Below are positions 41,010 to 50,183 of a DNA stretch of 64,000 nucleotides, in pieces. Positions within the stretch are counted from its first letter, which is position 1. Each line of letters starts with the position of its first letter. This stretch comes from Nocardia otitidiscaviarum NBRC 14405 (GTDB lineage: Bacteria; Actinomycetota; Actinomycetes; Mycobacteriales; Mycobacteriaceae). The notes beneath the pieces are model-generated. The model saw nothing but the letters and a program-made list of their open reading frames with translations, searched no databases and had not been told where the DNA came from. The translations under genes were made by a program, and so were the position numbers. Where the stretch lies: the NCBI RefSeq assembly GCF_000308635.1, contig NZ_BAGD01000053.1, positions 1 through 64,000 on the forward strand. The letters are read 5' to 3'.

Positions 41010-41945
41010 CTAGCGTCCGAGGGTCCAATCCGGGTCGCCGTCCATCGGCAGGTCGCGCAGCTTGTCCGGGTTGCGCACCGCGTCGATGGCCGTGATCCGG
41101 CCGTTGTCGACGGTGAAGGAGAAGACGCCGATGTGCTTGCCGTCGAACACGATCAGGCCCGGCCGACCGGTGACGGTGACCTTGCGCAGCCACGCGTTCT
41201 CGACCTCGCTCGCCGCACGCAGGAAGGACATGAGGGTGTCGGCCACCGTCCGCGCGCCGCGCAGCGGTTCCAGGAACGCCAGTACCTTGCCGCCGCCGTC
41301 GGCGGTGAAGGTGACGTCCTTGTCGAGGATGCCCACCAGGGCGTTCAGATCGCCCGAGCGCCACGCCACCGCGAAGGCCGACACCACCTTGGCGTGCTCG
41401 TCGCGGCTGGCCGGGAAGCGCGGGGTGCCCTCCTGCACATGTTTGCGGGCACGGGAGGCCAACTGCCGCACCGCCGCCGGCGTGCGGCCCACCACCTCGG
41501 CGACCTCCGGGCCGGTCATGCCGAACACCTCCTGGAGGACGAAGGCGGTGCGCTCGGCGGGGGAGAGCGACTCCAGCACCACCAGTAGGGCGGTGGTGAC
41601 CCGGTCGTCCTGGGTGACCCGGTCGGCCGGATCGTCCTCCCAGGCGCTCACCTCCGGTTCGGGCAGCCATTCACCCACGTACTGTTCGCGGCGGGCGCGC
41701 GCCGAACCCAGGTGGTCGAGCGCCAGGCGGCCGGTGACCGTGGTCAGCCAGGCGCGCAGATTCTCGATCTCCGCGCCCGGATTGCCCTCGTGATATCGCT
41801 GCAAGCGCAGCCACGCCTCCTGCACCACGTCGTCGGCGTCGCTGAGGCTGCCGAGCGTGCTGTACGCGACCCGGCGCAGATAGGGACGATGCTCCTCGAA
41901 CTGCCGGGCCAGGTCGGTCGGGTCGGGGGTGCTGTCGGTCGCCAC
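41010..41945 (-). CDS. sigJ: ECF41-type sigma factor (SigJ-like)
   Basis: The 311-residue protein has sigma region 2 (HRPYLRRVAYSTLGSLSDAD, VVQEAWLRLQRY), region 4 (LSPAERTAFVLQEVFGMTGP) and a SnoaL/NTF2-like C-terminal domain (about 180-311). All three ECF41 signatures are present: WLPEP (93-97), DGGGK (216-220) and NPDKL (292-296). The extension acts as a built-in regulator, so no anti-sigma factor is needed. GTG 41945 starts the protein. A matching ECF41 promoter lies upstream (42002-42028). The usual COE-type partner gene is not adjacent. SigJ of M. tuberculosis is the same group. Confidence 0.88.
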   Translation of the reverse strand: MATDSTPDPTDLARQFEEHRPYLRRVAYSTLGSLSDADDVVQEAWLRLQRYHEGNPGAEIENLRAWLTTVTGRLALDHLGSARARREQYVGEWLPEPEVSAWEDDPADRVTQDDRVTTALLVVLESLSPAERTAFVLQEVFGMTGPEVAEVVGRTPAAVRQLASRARKHVQEGTPRFPASRDEHAKVVSAFAVAWRSGDLNALVGILDKDVTFTADGGGKVLAFLEPLRGARTVADTLMSFLRAASEVENAWLRKVTVTGRPGLIVFDGKHIGVFSFTVDNGRITAIDAVRNPDKLRDLPMDGDPDWTLGR

Positions 41946-42001
41946 TGTTTCGCCGTTCGTTCGGGTCGCCCGGGGGCGACGTACTTCCTGTGCATCAGGA
42001 G

Positions 42002-42028
42002 GACGACACGGGACGGGCGGATGTGACA
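42002..42028 (-). promoter_or_regulatory. ECF41 autoregulatory promoter
   Basis: On the minus strand, TGTCACA (42028-42022), a 16-base spacer and CGTC (42005-42002) equal the described ECF41 promoter (-35 TGTCACA, -10 CGTC). It points at the sigma gene, whose GTG lies 56 bp downstream. Confidence 0.7.
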
Positions 42029-42076
42029 TCCCGCTGCGGGACGCGGCCACCGGTCGTTCGGGTCGTCGGGATATAT

Positions 42077-43036
42077 CTACACGAACCGGTCGGTCGTCTG
42101 CTTCTTTCGATGGCCACGAGCCGCCGCGAAACCCGCCGCGGTGAGGGCCGCCGCGAGTTGCACCGCCTCGGAGAGAACGACCGCGCGGCGCAGGTCCGGG
42201 ACCCGGGGCGCGGGACCGTCGCCGAGCGTGGGTCGCATCTCGACACCGTGCCGGTACTCGGTGCGGCCGCCGAGGCCGACGCCCAGCGCCCCGGCCACGG
42301 TGGCTTCGGCCACACCCGCATTGGGGCTCGGATGGCCGGCCGCATCGCGTCGCCAGGCCCGCCAGGCGTCGGCGGGACGGCCGCCGACCAGCGGGGCCAG
42401 CGCGGTGGTGAGGGCTCCCGCGAGGCGGGCGGGCACCAGATTGGCCACGTCGTCGGTGCGGGCGGCGGCCCAGCCGAAATGTCGATAGCGCTGGTTCCGG
42501 TAGCCGATCATGGCGTCGAGGGTGTTGATCGCGCGGTAGGCCAGCAGGCCGGGAATACCGGCCACCGCACCCCAGAACAGCGGGGCGACCGTCGCGTCCG
42601 AGGTGTTCTCGGCAATGGATTCCAGTGCGGCCCGGGCCAATCCGTCGGCGTCGAGGACCGCGGGGTCGCGACCGCACAGCGACGGCAGCAGCTCCCGCGC
42701 CCCGGCCAGGTCGTCGGCCTCCAGTCGGTCGGCCATGGCGCGGCCGGTGCGGGCCAGGCTGCGGCCGCCGAGCACGGTCCAGGTGGCGGCGGCGGTGAGC
42801 GGTACCCGGCCCGATCCCGCCCGGTGTGCCGCCACCCCGACAGCGGTCACGGCACCCACCAGCACCACTTCGTGCAGCACGCCCGCCGCCCGGCTGTCCC
42901 GATAGGTCCTGGTCTCCAATGCCATTGCCGCCGAACCGAATCCGGCCACCGGATGGCAGCGGCGCGGGTCGCCGAACAGGCGGTCCAGCGCGAATCCGAG
43001 CAGCAGTCCCGCTGCGGTCGATGTCCCGGTACGCAC
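42077..43036 (-). CDS. cobD: Adenosylcobinamide-phosphate synthase CobD/CbiB
   Basis: The 319-residue membrane protein has the CobD signatures DRLFGDPRRCHPVAGFG near the start, LESIAENTSDATVAPLFWGA in the middle and AYRAINTLDAMIGYRN, then HPSPNAGVAEATVAGAL. It attaches aminopropanol (or its phosphate) to the corrin ring in late cobalamin synthesis. Its place near cobC and the SURF1/PtpA pair mirrors M. tuberculosis Rv2236c. The start is ATG 43036. Confidence 0.92.
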   Translation of the reverse strand: MRTGTSTAAGLLLGFALDRLFGDPRRCHPVAGFGSAAMALETRTYRDSRAAGVLHEVVLVGAVTAVGVAAHRAGSGRVPLTAAATWTVLGGRSLARTGRAMADRLEADDLAGARELLPSLCGRDPAVLDADGLARAALESIAENTSDATVAPLFWGAVAGIPGLLAYRAINTLDAMIGYRNQRYRHFGWAAARTDDVANLVPARLAGALTTALAPLVGGRPADAWRAWRRDAAGHPSPNAGVAEATVAGALGVGLGGRTEYRHGVEMRPTLGDGPAPRVPDLRRAVVLSEAVQLAAALTAAGFAAARGHRKKQTTDRFV

Positions 43037-43094
43037 TCGGCGAGGGTAGTCGACCCGCCGCCGCGCCCCCGGCGGGTGGGGCGCGGCGGGGTGG

Positions 43095-44222
43095 TCAGGA
43101 CTGGTTCTTCAGGAAGGAGAGCTCATTGGCGCTGCCCGCCACCACCACATCCAGCTTGCCGTCGCCGTCGTAGTCGGCCAGTGCCGGAGTCTGCGGCTGC
43201 GAGGTGACGTCGTGGTCACCGGCGCGGCCGATGGTGCCGTCCCCGTTCCCGCTGAATACCATGATCTTGGAATTCAGTACGGCGGACATGACGGCGTCGA
43301 GATTGCCGTCGCGGTCGAAATCGCCCACCGCGATACTGGTGGGGCCGAGTCCGGACAGCGGTACCCGGTTGGTCTTCGAGAAGTCACCCTTGCCGTCGGA
43401 GACGAGCACCGTGGTGCTGAAGGAGAACGAATCGGCGGTGATCACGTCGTCGATTCCGTCACCGGTGAAATCACCGGCACGGATATCCTCGGTGACCAGT
43501 CCGGAGGTGCTGCCGCCGCGCAGGTCGAAACTGCCGTCGCCGCGGTTGGTCGCCACGTGCACCCGTTGCAGCACAGTATTGTTGACAGCGATATCGGGTT
43601 TCCCGTCACCATCGAAATTCCCGACGGTGAAGGCCGTGGGGGCACCCGGAATGGTCACCGAACCCTTGCCGTCGAGTTCGCCGTTGCCCTTGCCCAGCCA
43701 GGTCTTCACTCCGGCGGGCACCAGGCTCAGCACATCCTGTTTGCCGTCACCGTTCACATCCGCGACGATGACCTCCTGCTGCGCCCCCTCCAGCGTCGGA
43801 TAGGTCCTGGCGTCGGCGAAGGTGCCGTCGCCGTTGTTGATGAAGGTCGCGACGAACGTCCACGCCTGGGCCACCACATCGGGACGGCCGTCGCCATTGA
43901 GATCACCGGCGGCGACCGCGCCGTACCCGTTGCCGGGCGTGCCGACCCGCGTCCCCGGGTCGAAGGTGCCGTCCCCCCTGCCGGTCATGAGCACCGGACC
44001 CGGACCGCCGAAATCGGCGCTGACGATATCGGCCTTGCCGTCGCCGTTGAAATCGGCGGTGACCACGCCGATCGGGGCCGGGCCGGGACCCCAGGACGGG
44101 AAATTACCGCCCGTCGGGGAATTCACCGCCGGGGCGAAGGAAATGGTTCCCGCCGACGCCGTGCCGGTGGCGAACAGGCAGCAGGCGGTGGTGGCGGCGA
44201 GAAGGGTGAGACGTTGGCGCAT
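43095..44222 (-). CDS. Secreted seven-bladed FG-GAP/VCBS propeller protein
   Basis: The 375-residue protein has a signal peptide (cleavage after ASA, about residue 24). Seven repeats then carry the Ca2+-binding loop D-x-(N/D)-x-D-G-x-x-D (DFNGDGKAD, DLNGDGRPD, DVNGDGKQD, NFDGDGKPD, DFTGDGIDD, DFDRDGNLD, DYDGDGKLD). It should fold as an extracellular integrin-like beta-propeller. No catalytic domain is attached, so a binding role is likely. It interrupts the otherwise conserved cobD-SURF1 neighbourhood. Confidence 0.85.
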   Translation of the reverse strand: MRQRLTLLAATTACCLFATGTASAGTISFAPAVNSPTGGNFPSWGPGPAPIGVVTADFNGDGKADIVSADFGGPGPVLMTGRGDGTFDPGTRVGTPGNGYGAVAAGDLNGDGRPDVVAQAWTFVATFINNGDGTFADARTYPTLEGAQQEVIVADVNGDGKQDVLSLVPAGVKTWLGKGNGELDGKGSVTIPGAPTAFTVGNFDGDGKPDIAVNNTVLQRVHVATNRGDGSFDLRGGSTSGLVTEDIRAGDFTGDGIDDVITADSFSFSTTVLVSDGKGDFSKTNRVPLSGLGPTSIAVGDFDRDGNLDAVMSAVLNSKIMVFSGNGDGTIGRAGDHDVTSQPQTPALADYDGDGKLDVVVAGSANELSFLKNQS

Positions 44223-44479
44223 AGGTATTCCTGGGGTAGAGCGTGACGAGGTGAAGCGGCTCGGAATCTATGGCGTGGATCACAGCGATAGCGACGCATT
44301 CTCGCGAATTTGTGGAATTGCCTTGGAATCCGGGATCGGCTGTGCAATGCGCCCAAAGCGGCTCGGGGAGTGGATATCGCGTCGACCGCCCACGGGCGAA
44401 ACATGTCCCGGCCTACCCTGGTTCATGCGTCGTTGTCGAAACACGATGTGGCGCAGGGACTCACGATTGAGGTGGCGAG

Positions 44480-44800
44480 ATGAGCGTGCGGGATCGACTG
44501 GCCGAGTGGCCGACGGCGGACGGGGGAGAGGCGTTCGGAACGCCGTATCAGACGCCGGACGGGACGACGATCGTCCCGGTCAGCCGGACGGGGTACTTCC
44601 GGAAGGCGCTTCGTCCGGTCGGGATGTATGTGATCCGCGAGGGGGCGGTACGGTTCGAACCCGCCTTCGATCACACCCGGATCGCCCTGCTGGCCGAATT
44701 GGTCGGGTTGGTCGCGGCCGGTCTCGTCACCGGCGCGATCCTGCGTCGGCCGCCGTGGCCGGATCTGCGAATCACGCAGCGCGTCACCCGTGCCGGCTGA
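44480..44800 (+). CDS. Small GerW (YtfJ)-like membrane protein
   Basis: The 106-residue protein has a GerW-like core (GTPYQTPDGTTIVPVSR, then RPVGMYVIREGAVRFEPAFD), one transmembrane helix (IALLAELVGLVAAGLVTGAI) and a short tail with RRPPWPDLR. GerW domains occur in small proteins of sporulating and non-sporulating actinobacteria, with unknown function. A GAGGTGGCGAG site precedes ATG 44480. It converges on SURF1. Confidence 0.6.
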   Translation: MSVRDRLAEWPTADGGEAFGTPYQTPDGTTIVPVSRTGYFRKALRPVGMYVIREGAVRFEPAFDHTRIALLAELVGLVAAGLVTGAILRRPPWPDLRITQRVTRAG

Positions 44801-44824
44801 GTCGAACGGGTCGCCGCGGCCGTG

Positions 44825-44844
44825 CCCCGGATCGTCGCCCGGGG
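44825..44844. terminator. Short hairpin between convergent genes
   Basis: CCCCGG(8)CCGGGG lies in the 70-bp gap between the GerW-like gene and the convergent SURF1 gene. Confidence 0.35.
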
Positions 44845-44870
44845 TGCGGTCGCTCGCGTGACCTCGGCCC

Positions 44871-45788
44871 TCAGCGGCGGGTGCCGCCGTAGCGGTCGGC
44901 CAACCGGGCCTCGGTGGTCTGTGCCTGGCGCGGCGGAGCCGGGGTGGCGGCGTCCGCGTCCATGTCCGGCGGGGTGATCGGTTCGGCCGGGTTCGGGTCG
45001 TCGGAGCCGGTCGCGGTGTTCTCGCGGCGGCGGGCGCGGAGTTCGGCGTAGACGAAATAGCCGAGGCCGAGCGGGGCCATGATGCCGAACGCCAACCATT
45101 GCAGGCCGTAGGAGAGATACGGTCCGGCGTCCAGCTGCGGCAGCGGGACCGGGGTGAAGACGCCCGGCTGACCCTCCGACAGTTGCAGGTAGCCGCCGCG
45201 GCCGTCGGTGGGGATCGCGGTGATCGGCAGGTCGAGCACCTGCGCCGCCTGCGTGGTGTCGATGGAGTACACCTGACGCAGGCCGTTCTCGGTCATCGGC
45301 AGCTTGTCCTCGGGAACGCCCTCGGAGTTGCGCACCCGCGCCTCCAGGCGCTGCGGCCCGGCGGGCGGATCCGCGATGGCGGGGGGTCGCGTGCCGTCGA
45401 CGGCGGCCACCATGCCGCGGTCGACCAGCACCGTGCGGCCGTCGTCGAGCCGGAAGGCGGCCAGCACCGCGAAGGCGGGTGCGCCGTCGAGATGTCGCAA
45501 ACGCACCAGCAGCGTGGAGTCGGGCACGTAGCCGCCGTTCGCGGTGACGCGCTGCCACTCACTGTCGGTGTCGGTGCCGTCGAGCAGGGCGGTGACGTCG
45601 ACCGGCGCGGCCCGCACCGAATCGGCGATCCGCTGATTGCGATGCTCGGTGGCGGAGTTCTTGCCCAGCTGCCAGGGGGCGAGCACGGTGAAGCACATAT
45701 AGGCGAAACCGGCCACCACCACGGCCAGGATCAGCCAGCTGGGTCGCAGCAGGAAGCCGAGGCGCCGCAGCGCCGACCGGCCGCTCAT
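44871..45788 (-). CDS. SURF1-family cytochrome oxidase assembly protein
   Basis: The 305-residue protein has two transmembrane helices bracketing a periplasmic domain. The first is at about 14-36, with the SURF1 signature PWQLGKN and the EHRNQRI block just after. The second is at about 222-245, LSYGLQWLAFGIMAPLGLG. A GRGGYLQL region lies between them. SURF1 helps insert heme a into aa3 oxidase. The ATG overlaps the PtpA-like stop (ATGA, 45785-45788). The same pair is adjacent in M. tuberculosis (Rv2235/Rv2234). Confidence 0.88.
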   Translation of the reverse strand: MSGRSALRRLGFLLRPSWLILAVVVAGFAYMCFTVLAPWQLGKNSATEHRNQRIADSVRAAPVDVTALLDGTDTDSEWQRVTANGGYVPDSTLLVRLRHLDGAPAFAVLAAFRLDDGRTVLVDRGMVAAVDGTRPPAIADPPAGPQRLEARVRNSEGVPEDKLPMTENGLRQVYSIDTTQAAQVLDLPITAIPTDGRGGYLQLSEGQPGVFTPVPLPQLDAGPYLSYGLQWLAFGIMAPLGLGYFVYAELRARRRENTATGSDDPNPAEPITPPDMDADAATPAPPRQAQTTEARLADRYGGTRR

Positions 45789-46282
45789 GCCGTGCCCCGC
45801 CGCGGCTCACCGAGTTGGTCGCGCACCCAGTCCAGCAGGCCGGGGACGGCGGCCTCGATCTGCTGGCGCACCAGTTCGAAATCGCGCCGATCGCCGTAGT
45901 ACGGATCGGCGATATCGGGACCGTCGGCCTCCGGGTCGAAGCTGCGCAGCAGCCGCCGCGCCTCCGACGGCACCCCCAGCCGCGCCAGCGCCCGCTCGTG
46001 CGAGGTGTCGAGTGCGATCAGCAGATCGGCGTCGCGGTGGTCGTCGCCGATCACCGCCGCCACATGGCCGACCGGGTATCCGTGTCGCCGCAGTTCGTCG
46101 GTGGTACGCGGATCGGCGTCGTCGCCGACGTGCCAGCTGCCGGTGCCCGCGCTGCTCACCCGCACCCGGTCCGCCAGACCGGCGCGCTCGAGATGCGCGG
46201 CGAAGATCTTCTCGGCCATCGGCGACCGACAGATATTGCCGGTGCAGATGAAGGTCACATGCAGCTCGCCCACAACAGCCAT
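45785..46282 (-). CDS. ptpA: Low-molecular-weight protein tyrosine phosphatase (PtpA-like)
   Basis: The 165-residue enzyme has the P-loop CTGNICRS (Cys13-x5-Arg19) and the general-acid DPYYG loop (Asp126). In M. tuberculosis the orthologue is exported and acts on host proteins. Here a ptkA kinase gene is not found next to it, unlike in M. tuberculosis. ATG 46282 is 44 bp from the divergent cobC start. The frame runs upstream but is antisense to cobC. Confidence 0.9.
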   Translation of the reverse strand: MAVVGELHVTFICTGNICRSPMAEKIFAAHLERAGLADRVRVSSAGTGSWHVGDDADPRTTDELRRHGYPVGHVAAVIGDDHRDADLLIALDTSHERALARLGVPSEARRLLRSFDPEADGPDIADPYYGDRRDFELVRQQIEAAVPGLLDWVRDQLGEPRRGTA

Positions 46283-46326
46283 TGTGTCGGGTCCACCTAC
46301 GGGGCTGCCACGTAGGGTGTTGAGCT

Positions 46327-47610
46327 GTGCCGGAGGACACCACGGCGAGCCGTGAATCAGGAGTAGCGGCGGGCGATGTGTCGGGAGCAACGGTGAGTCG
46401 TGGATCGGGAGGTGCGGTGAGACGCGAATTCGACGCGGCGGGTGATCGCGCGGCGGTCGAGCGATCGGCCGAGAGCGCGGGAGTCGACCGTCGCGGGGGA
46501 TCCGTCGGGGTGCGGCCCGCCGATCGGCACACGGTGGATGTGCCCGCCGCCGATCCGGCTCGTGCGGCAACCGAGCCGCCCGGCTTTGTCGATCACCAGC
46601 GGTTGCGCCACCACGGGGATGTCGACGCGCGGCCGGGGATGGTCGACTTCGCGGTGAACGTGCAGGGGACCGCGCCGCCGGAGTGGTTGCGGCAACGGTT
46701 GGCCGGGCGGCTGGGGGAGCTGGGGCGGTATCCGGACAGTGGCGAGGAGGCGGCCGCGCGGGCGGCGGTGGCGGCGCGGCACGGGCGGCGGGCCGAGGAC
46801 GTGCTGTTGCTGGCCGGGGCGGCGGAGGGGTTCGCCATGCTGCCGCGGCTGGGGGCACGGCTGGCGGCGGTGATCCATCCGTCGTTCACCGAACCGGAGT
46901 TGGCGCTGCGAGAGGCCGGGGTGCCGGTGACGCGGGTGGTGTTGGAGCCGCCGTACACGCTCGACGCCGGGCTGGTGCCCGAGCAGGCCGACCTCGTGGT
47001 GGTGGGCAATCCGACCAATCCCACGTCGGTGCTGCATCCGGCCGAGGCGCTGCTGGCGCTGCGCCGTCCCGGGCGGATCGTGGTGGTGGACGAAGCCTTC
47101 GCCGACGCCGTGCCGGGTGAGCCGGAAACCCTGTCCGGCATGGACTTTCCCGATGTGCTGGTGCTGCGCAGCCTCACCAAGACCTGGGCGCTGGCAGGGC
47201 TGCGCTGCGGCTACGTCCTCGGCGCGCCCCCGGTGCTGGCGCGGCTGAACCACGGCCGTCCGCACTGGCCGCTGGGCTCCCTGCAATTGGAGGCCATCGC
47301 CGCGACCAGCGCGCCGGCCGCCGTGGTCGAGACGCGCCGCAAGGCGGAGGTCATTGCCGCCGACCGCGCCGCCATGATTCCCCGGCTGCGTACGCTCGGC
47401 ATCGCCGTGCACGAGCCCGCGGCGGGACCATTTCTGCTGATTCGCGTCCCGGATGCGGAATTGTTGCGGAAGCGGCTGGCCGACAAGGGAATTGCCGTGC
47501 GCCGGGGTGATACGTTTCCGGGGCTGGCGGCCGGTTTCCTGCGGGTGGCGGTGCGTCCTCCGGCCGAGGTGGACCGCCTGGTCGCGGCCATCGAAGACGT
47601 CGGACTGTGA
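46327..47610 (+). CDS. cobC: CobC-like PLP-dependent aminotransferase (Rv2231c type)
   Basis: The 427-residue fold-type-I PLP enzyme has PLP-site segments (LLAGAAEGFAML, VVVGNPTNPTSVLHP, VVVDEAFADAVPGE) and the Lys motif SLTKTWALAGLRCGY. CobC/CobD-type enzymes supply threonine-derived aminopropanol phosphate for cobalamin. The first 85 residues are an Arg/Ala/Asp-rich stretch without fold sense, so the true start may be further in (domain begins FVDHQRLRHHG); GTG 46327 is the earliest start. It heads an apparent operon with Nif3, zinc-ribbon and RNase H/phosphatase genes. Confidence 0.8.
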   Translation: MPEDTTASRESGVAAGDVSGATVSRGSGGAVRREFDAAGDRAAVERSAESAGVDRRGGSVGVRPADRHTVDVPAADPARAATEPPGFVDHQRLRHHGDVDARPGMVDFAVNVQGTAPPEWLRQRLAGRLGELGRYPDSGEEAAARAAVAARHGRRAEDVLLLAGAAEGFAMLPRLGARLAAVIHPSFTEPELALREAGVPVTRVVLEPPYTLDAGLVPEQADLVVVGNPTNPTSVLHPAEALLALRRPGRIVVVDEAFADAVPGEPETLSGMDFPDVLVLRSLTKTWALAGLRCGYVLGAPPVLARLNHGRPHWPLGSLQLEAIAATSAPAAVVETRRKAEVIAADRAAMIPRLRTLGIAVHEPAAGPFLLIRVPDAELLRKRLADKGIAVRRGDTFPGLAAGFLRVAVRPPAEVDRLVAAIEDVGL

Positions 47611-47664
47611 ACCGGCGCGCAGACGGATGAGTGCGGTTCGTTCGGGCAGTGGAGGAGGTTGATC

Positions 47665-48795
47665 GTGACGGCGGTGCGGTTGGCGGATGTCATCGGGGTG
47701 CTGGACGCGGCGTATCCGCCGCGGCTGGCGGAATCCTGGGACTCGGTGGGTCTGGTCTGCGGCGATCCCGACGAGGCGGTGACCCGGGTGCTGTTCGCCG
47801 TGGACGCGACCGCCGCGGTGGTGGACGAGGCCGTCGAGTGGGGTGCGCAGGCCCTGGTGGTGCACCATCCGCTGCTGCTGCGCGGTGTGGACACGGTGGC
47901 GGCGAGTACGCCGAAGGGCGCGCTGCTGCACCGGCTGATCCGCTCGGGCTGCGCGCTGTTCACGGCGCATACCAATGCCGATTCCGCGGACCCGGGGGTG
48001 TCGGATGCGTTGGCGCACGCCATCGGGCTGACGGTCACCGGTCCGCTGGATCCCAAACCGGTTGCGGCGCAGGATGAGTGGGAGGTGCTGGTGCCGAGCA
48101 CGCATACCGACGCGGTGCGCGCGGCGCTGTTCGCGGCCGGTGCGGGGGCGGTCGGGAACTATCGGGAGGCGAGCTGGTCGGTCACCGGCACGGGACAGTT
48201 CCGGCCCCTCGACGGAGCCGCCCCCGCCATCGGGGCGGTGGGGGAGTTGCAGCTCGTGCCCGAGGACCGCATCGAGGTGGTGGCACCGCCAGCGGCGCGG
48301 CGGGCGGTGCTGACCGCACTGCGGGCGGCGCACCCGTACGAGGAACCGGCCTTCCACGTGACCGAACGAGCGCCGCTGCCGTCCGGGCTGGGCATCGGCC
48401 GGGTCGGCGAGCTGGCGCAGCCGCAGACGCTGCGGAAATTCACGGCCCGCGTCCGCGCGACGCTGCCCGCCACCACCTGGGGCGTACGCGCCGCCGGAGA
48501 TCCCGAACGCGTTATCCGCACGGTGGCGGTGTGCGGCGGAGCGGGCGACTCCTTCCTGTCGACGGTGTCCCGCCTCGGCGTGGACGCCTACGTCACCTCG
48601 GACCTGCGCCACCACCCCGCCGACGAGCACCTGCGCTCCGGCGGTCCGGCCCTCATCGACGCCGCGCACTGGGCCACCGAATTCCCCTGGTGCGCACAGG
48701 CCGAGGGGTTCGTGCGGGCGGCGCTGCCGGGCGTCGAGACGCGCGTCTCCACGCAGCGCACCGACCCGTGGACCATCGGCGCGGCCGACTGCTGA
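47665..48795 (+). CDS. Nif3-like dinuclear metal-centre protein (DUF34)
   Basis: The 376-residue protein has the Nif3 signatures near the N-terminus ([39 protein letters not shown]). The metal-binding C-terminal part is also present ([31 protein letters not shown]). A central PII-like insert is present ([11 protein letters not shown]), as in the longer bacterial form. Its role is uncertain; a GTP cyclohydrolase-like or metal chaperone activity has been proposed. AGGAGG 6 bases upstream fixes GTG 47665. The orthologue is M. tuberculosis Rv2230c. Confidence 0.88.
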   Translation: MTAVRLADVIGVLDAAYPPRLAESWDSVGLVCGDPDEAVTRVLFAVDATAAVVDEAVEWGAQALVVHHPLLLRGVDTVAASTPKGALLHRLIRSGCALFTAHTNADSADPGVSDALAHAIGLTVTGPLDPKPVAAQDEWEVLVPSTHTDAVRAALFAAGAGAVGNYREASWSVTGTGQFRPLDGAAPAIGAVGELQLVPEDRIEVVAPPAARRAVLTALRAAHPYEEPAFHVTERAPLPSGLGIGRVGELAQPQTLRKFTARVRATLPATTWGVRAAGDPERVIRTVAVCGGAGDSFLSTVSRLGVDAYVTSDLRHHPADEHLRSGGPALIDAAHWATEFPWCAQAEGFVRAALPGVETRVSTQRTDPWTIGAADC

Positions 48796-48833
48796 CCGGG
48801 CGCACCCCGGCGCGACATCCGCTGCGGTGCGCG

Positions 48834-49274
48834 CTATTCCGCCACGATCGTCGCTTCGTGCGTTACCGGGAAGTTCACCGAGTTGGCGATGAAGCATCGC
48901 CGGTGCGCTTCGGCGTGCAGGCCGTGCGCCTTGTCGATCATGGCCGCGTCGGTGACCGTGATGTGCGGCCGCAGCGTGACCGTCCGGAAGCGTTCGTCGT
49001 CCATCACCCCCAGCGCCGTGTCGCGGTACGAGGTGACCACCACCCCGGCCGTGGCGCACAGGTGCAGATACCAGAGCATGTGGCAGTCCGAGAGGGAGGC
49101 GACCAGCAACTGCTCCGGATTCCAGCGTTCGGGGTCGCCCCGGAACTGGGGGTCGGAGGTGGCGAGGATGGGTGGCCGCCCGGCGGTCAGCAGTTGGTGA
49201 TTGCGGCTGTAGGAACGGTAGTCCGTCGTCGCCCCGGACCACACCACCTCGACCTCGTACCGATGTTCGCTCAT
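48834..49274 (-). CDS. OsmC-family protein
   Basis: The 146-residue protein has the peroxidatic cysteines of the Ohr/OsmC fold: Cys64 in SLSDCHMLWYLH and Cys127 in HRRCFIANSVNFPV. It should reduce organic hydroperoxides or act on related electrophiles. It lies on the minus strand, inserted between the Nif3 and zinc-ribbon genes that are neighbours in mycobacteria. Confidence 0.85.
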   Translation of the reverse strand: MSEHRYEVEVVWSGATTDYRSYSRNHQLLTAGRPPILATSDPQFRGDPERWNPEQLLVASLSDCHMLWYLHLCATAGVVVTSYRDTALGVMDDERFRTVTLRPHITVTDAAMIDKAHGLHAEAHRRCFIANSVNFPVTHEATIVAE

Positions 49275-49417
49275 ACCGAGAGTGTGTCGGATATGAGCCC
49301 TGTCGCCCACCGTCGTGAACATCCGCCCAGCTGGCGGGCGGGTTGGAAAAATCGGTGCTGTCGACGGAGTACGGTGGGGGTCTTGAACTGTCCACAGCGT
49401 CCAGGAGAGCCTCCGCG

Positions 49418-50155
49418 TTGAATGTCGAACCATCGATCCAAGCCAAGCTGCTCGACCTCGCCGCAGTCGACGCCGAGCTGACGCGGATCGAGCACCGCCG
49501 CAAGGTGCTGCCCGAGGAGCAGGAGGTGCGGCAGCTCGAGTCGGAGCGGACGGCACGCAAGGACGCGGCGGTCAAGGTGGAGATCCTCATCGACGACCTG
49601 GATCGCGATATCCGCAAGCTCGAGGGTGAGATCGACGCCGTGCGCAAGCGCGAGGAGCGCGACCGCGGCATGCTGACCGCCGGATCGGTCGGGGCCAAGC
49701 AGCTCTCGGAACTCCAGCACGAGCTGACCAGCCTGGAACGCCGCCGCACGGTGCTCGAGGACGATCTCATCGAGGTGATGGAGCGTCGCGAGGCCGCGGC
49801 CGCCGACCACGATCACGCCGGGGCCAATCTGGACCACGCCGAACAGCTGCTCGCCGAGGCCCAGCGCAAGCGCGACGAGGCATTGCGGGATCTGGAGGCC
49901 GCCGCGCAGCGCTGCGCATCCGACCGCGCCGCCCTGGCCGGTCGCTTCCCCGCCGAGCTGACCGCGATCTACGACAAGCAGCGCGCCGGCTACGGCGTGG
50001 GCGCCGCCCTGCTCCAGGCCCGCCGTTGCGGCGCCTGCCGGATCGAACTCGATCGCGGCGAGATCGCCCGCATCGTCAAGACCGCCCCCGAGGTGGTGGT
50101 GCGCTGCTCGGAATGCGGCGCGATCCTGGTGCGCACCAAGCAATCGGGACTGTGA
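49418..50155 (+). CDS. Coiled-coil zinc-ribbon protein (Rv2229c/CT398 type)
   Basis: The 245-residue protein is a long antiparallel coiled coil (about 10-170) ending in a C-terminal zinc ribbon with two Cys pairs (RRCGACRI and VRCSECGAIL). Chlamydial CT398 and mycobacterial Rv2229c share this layout. A role as a scaffold for nucleic-acid enzymes is suspected. AGGAGAG 8 bases upstream supports TTG 49418; no ATG gives a better length. It is followed 28 bp later by the RNase H/phosphatase gene. Confidence 0.8.
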   Translation: MNVEPSIQAKLLDLAAVDAELTRIEHRRKVLPEEQEVRQLESERTARKDAAVKVEILIDDLDRDIRKLEGEIDAVRKREERDRGMLTAGSVGAKQLSELQHELTSLERRRTVLEDDLIEVMERREAAAADHDHAGANLDHAEQLLAEAQRKRDEALRDLEAAAQRCASDRAALAGRFPAELTAIYDKQRAGYGVGAALLQARRCGACRIELDRGEIARIVKTAPEVVVRCSECGAILVRTKQSGL

Positions 50156-50183
50156 GCGGCCGCGCCGGGGAGGGCGAACAACG

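Noticed and set aside
46357..49770. A minus-strand open frame of 1137 codons
   Set aside because: It runs antisense to cobC, the Nif3 gene and the zinc-ribbon gene, whose products have clear family motifs. The product is Arg/Pro/Gln-rich nonsense.
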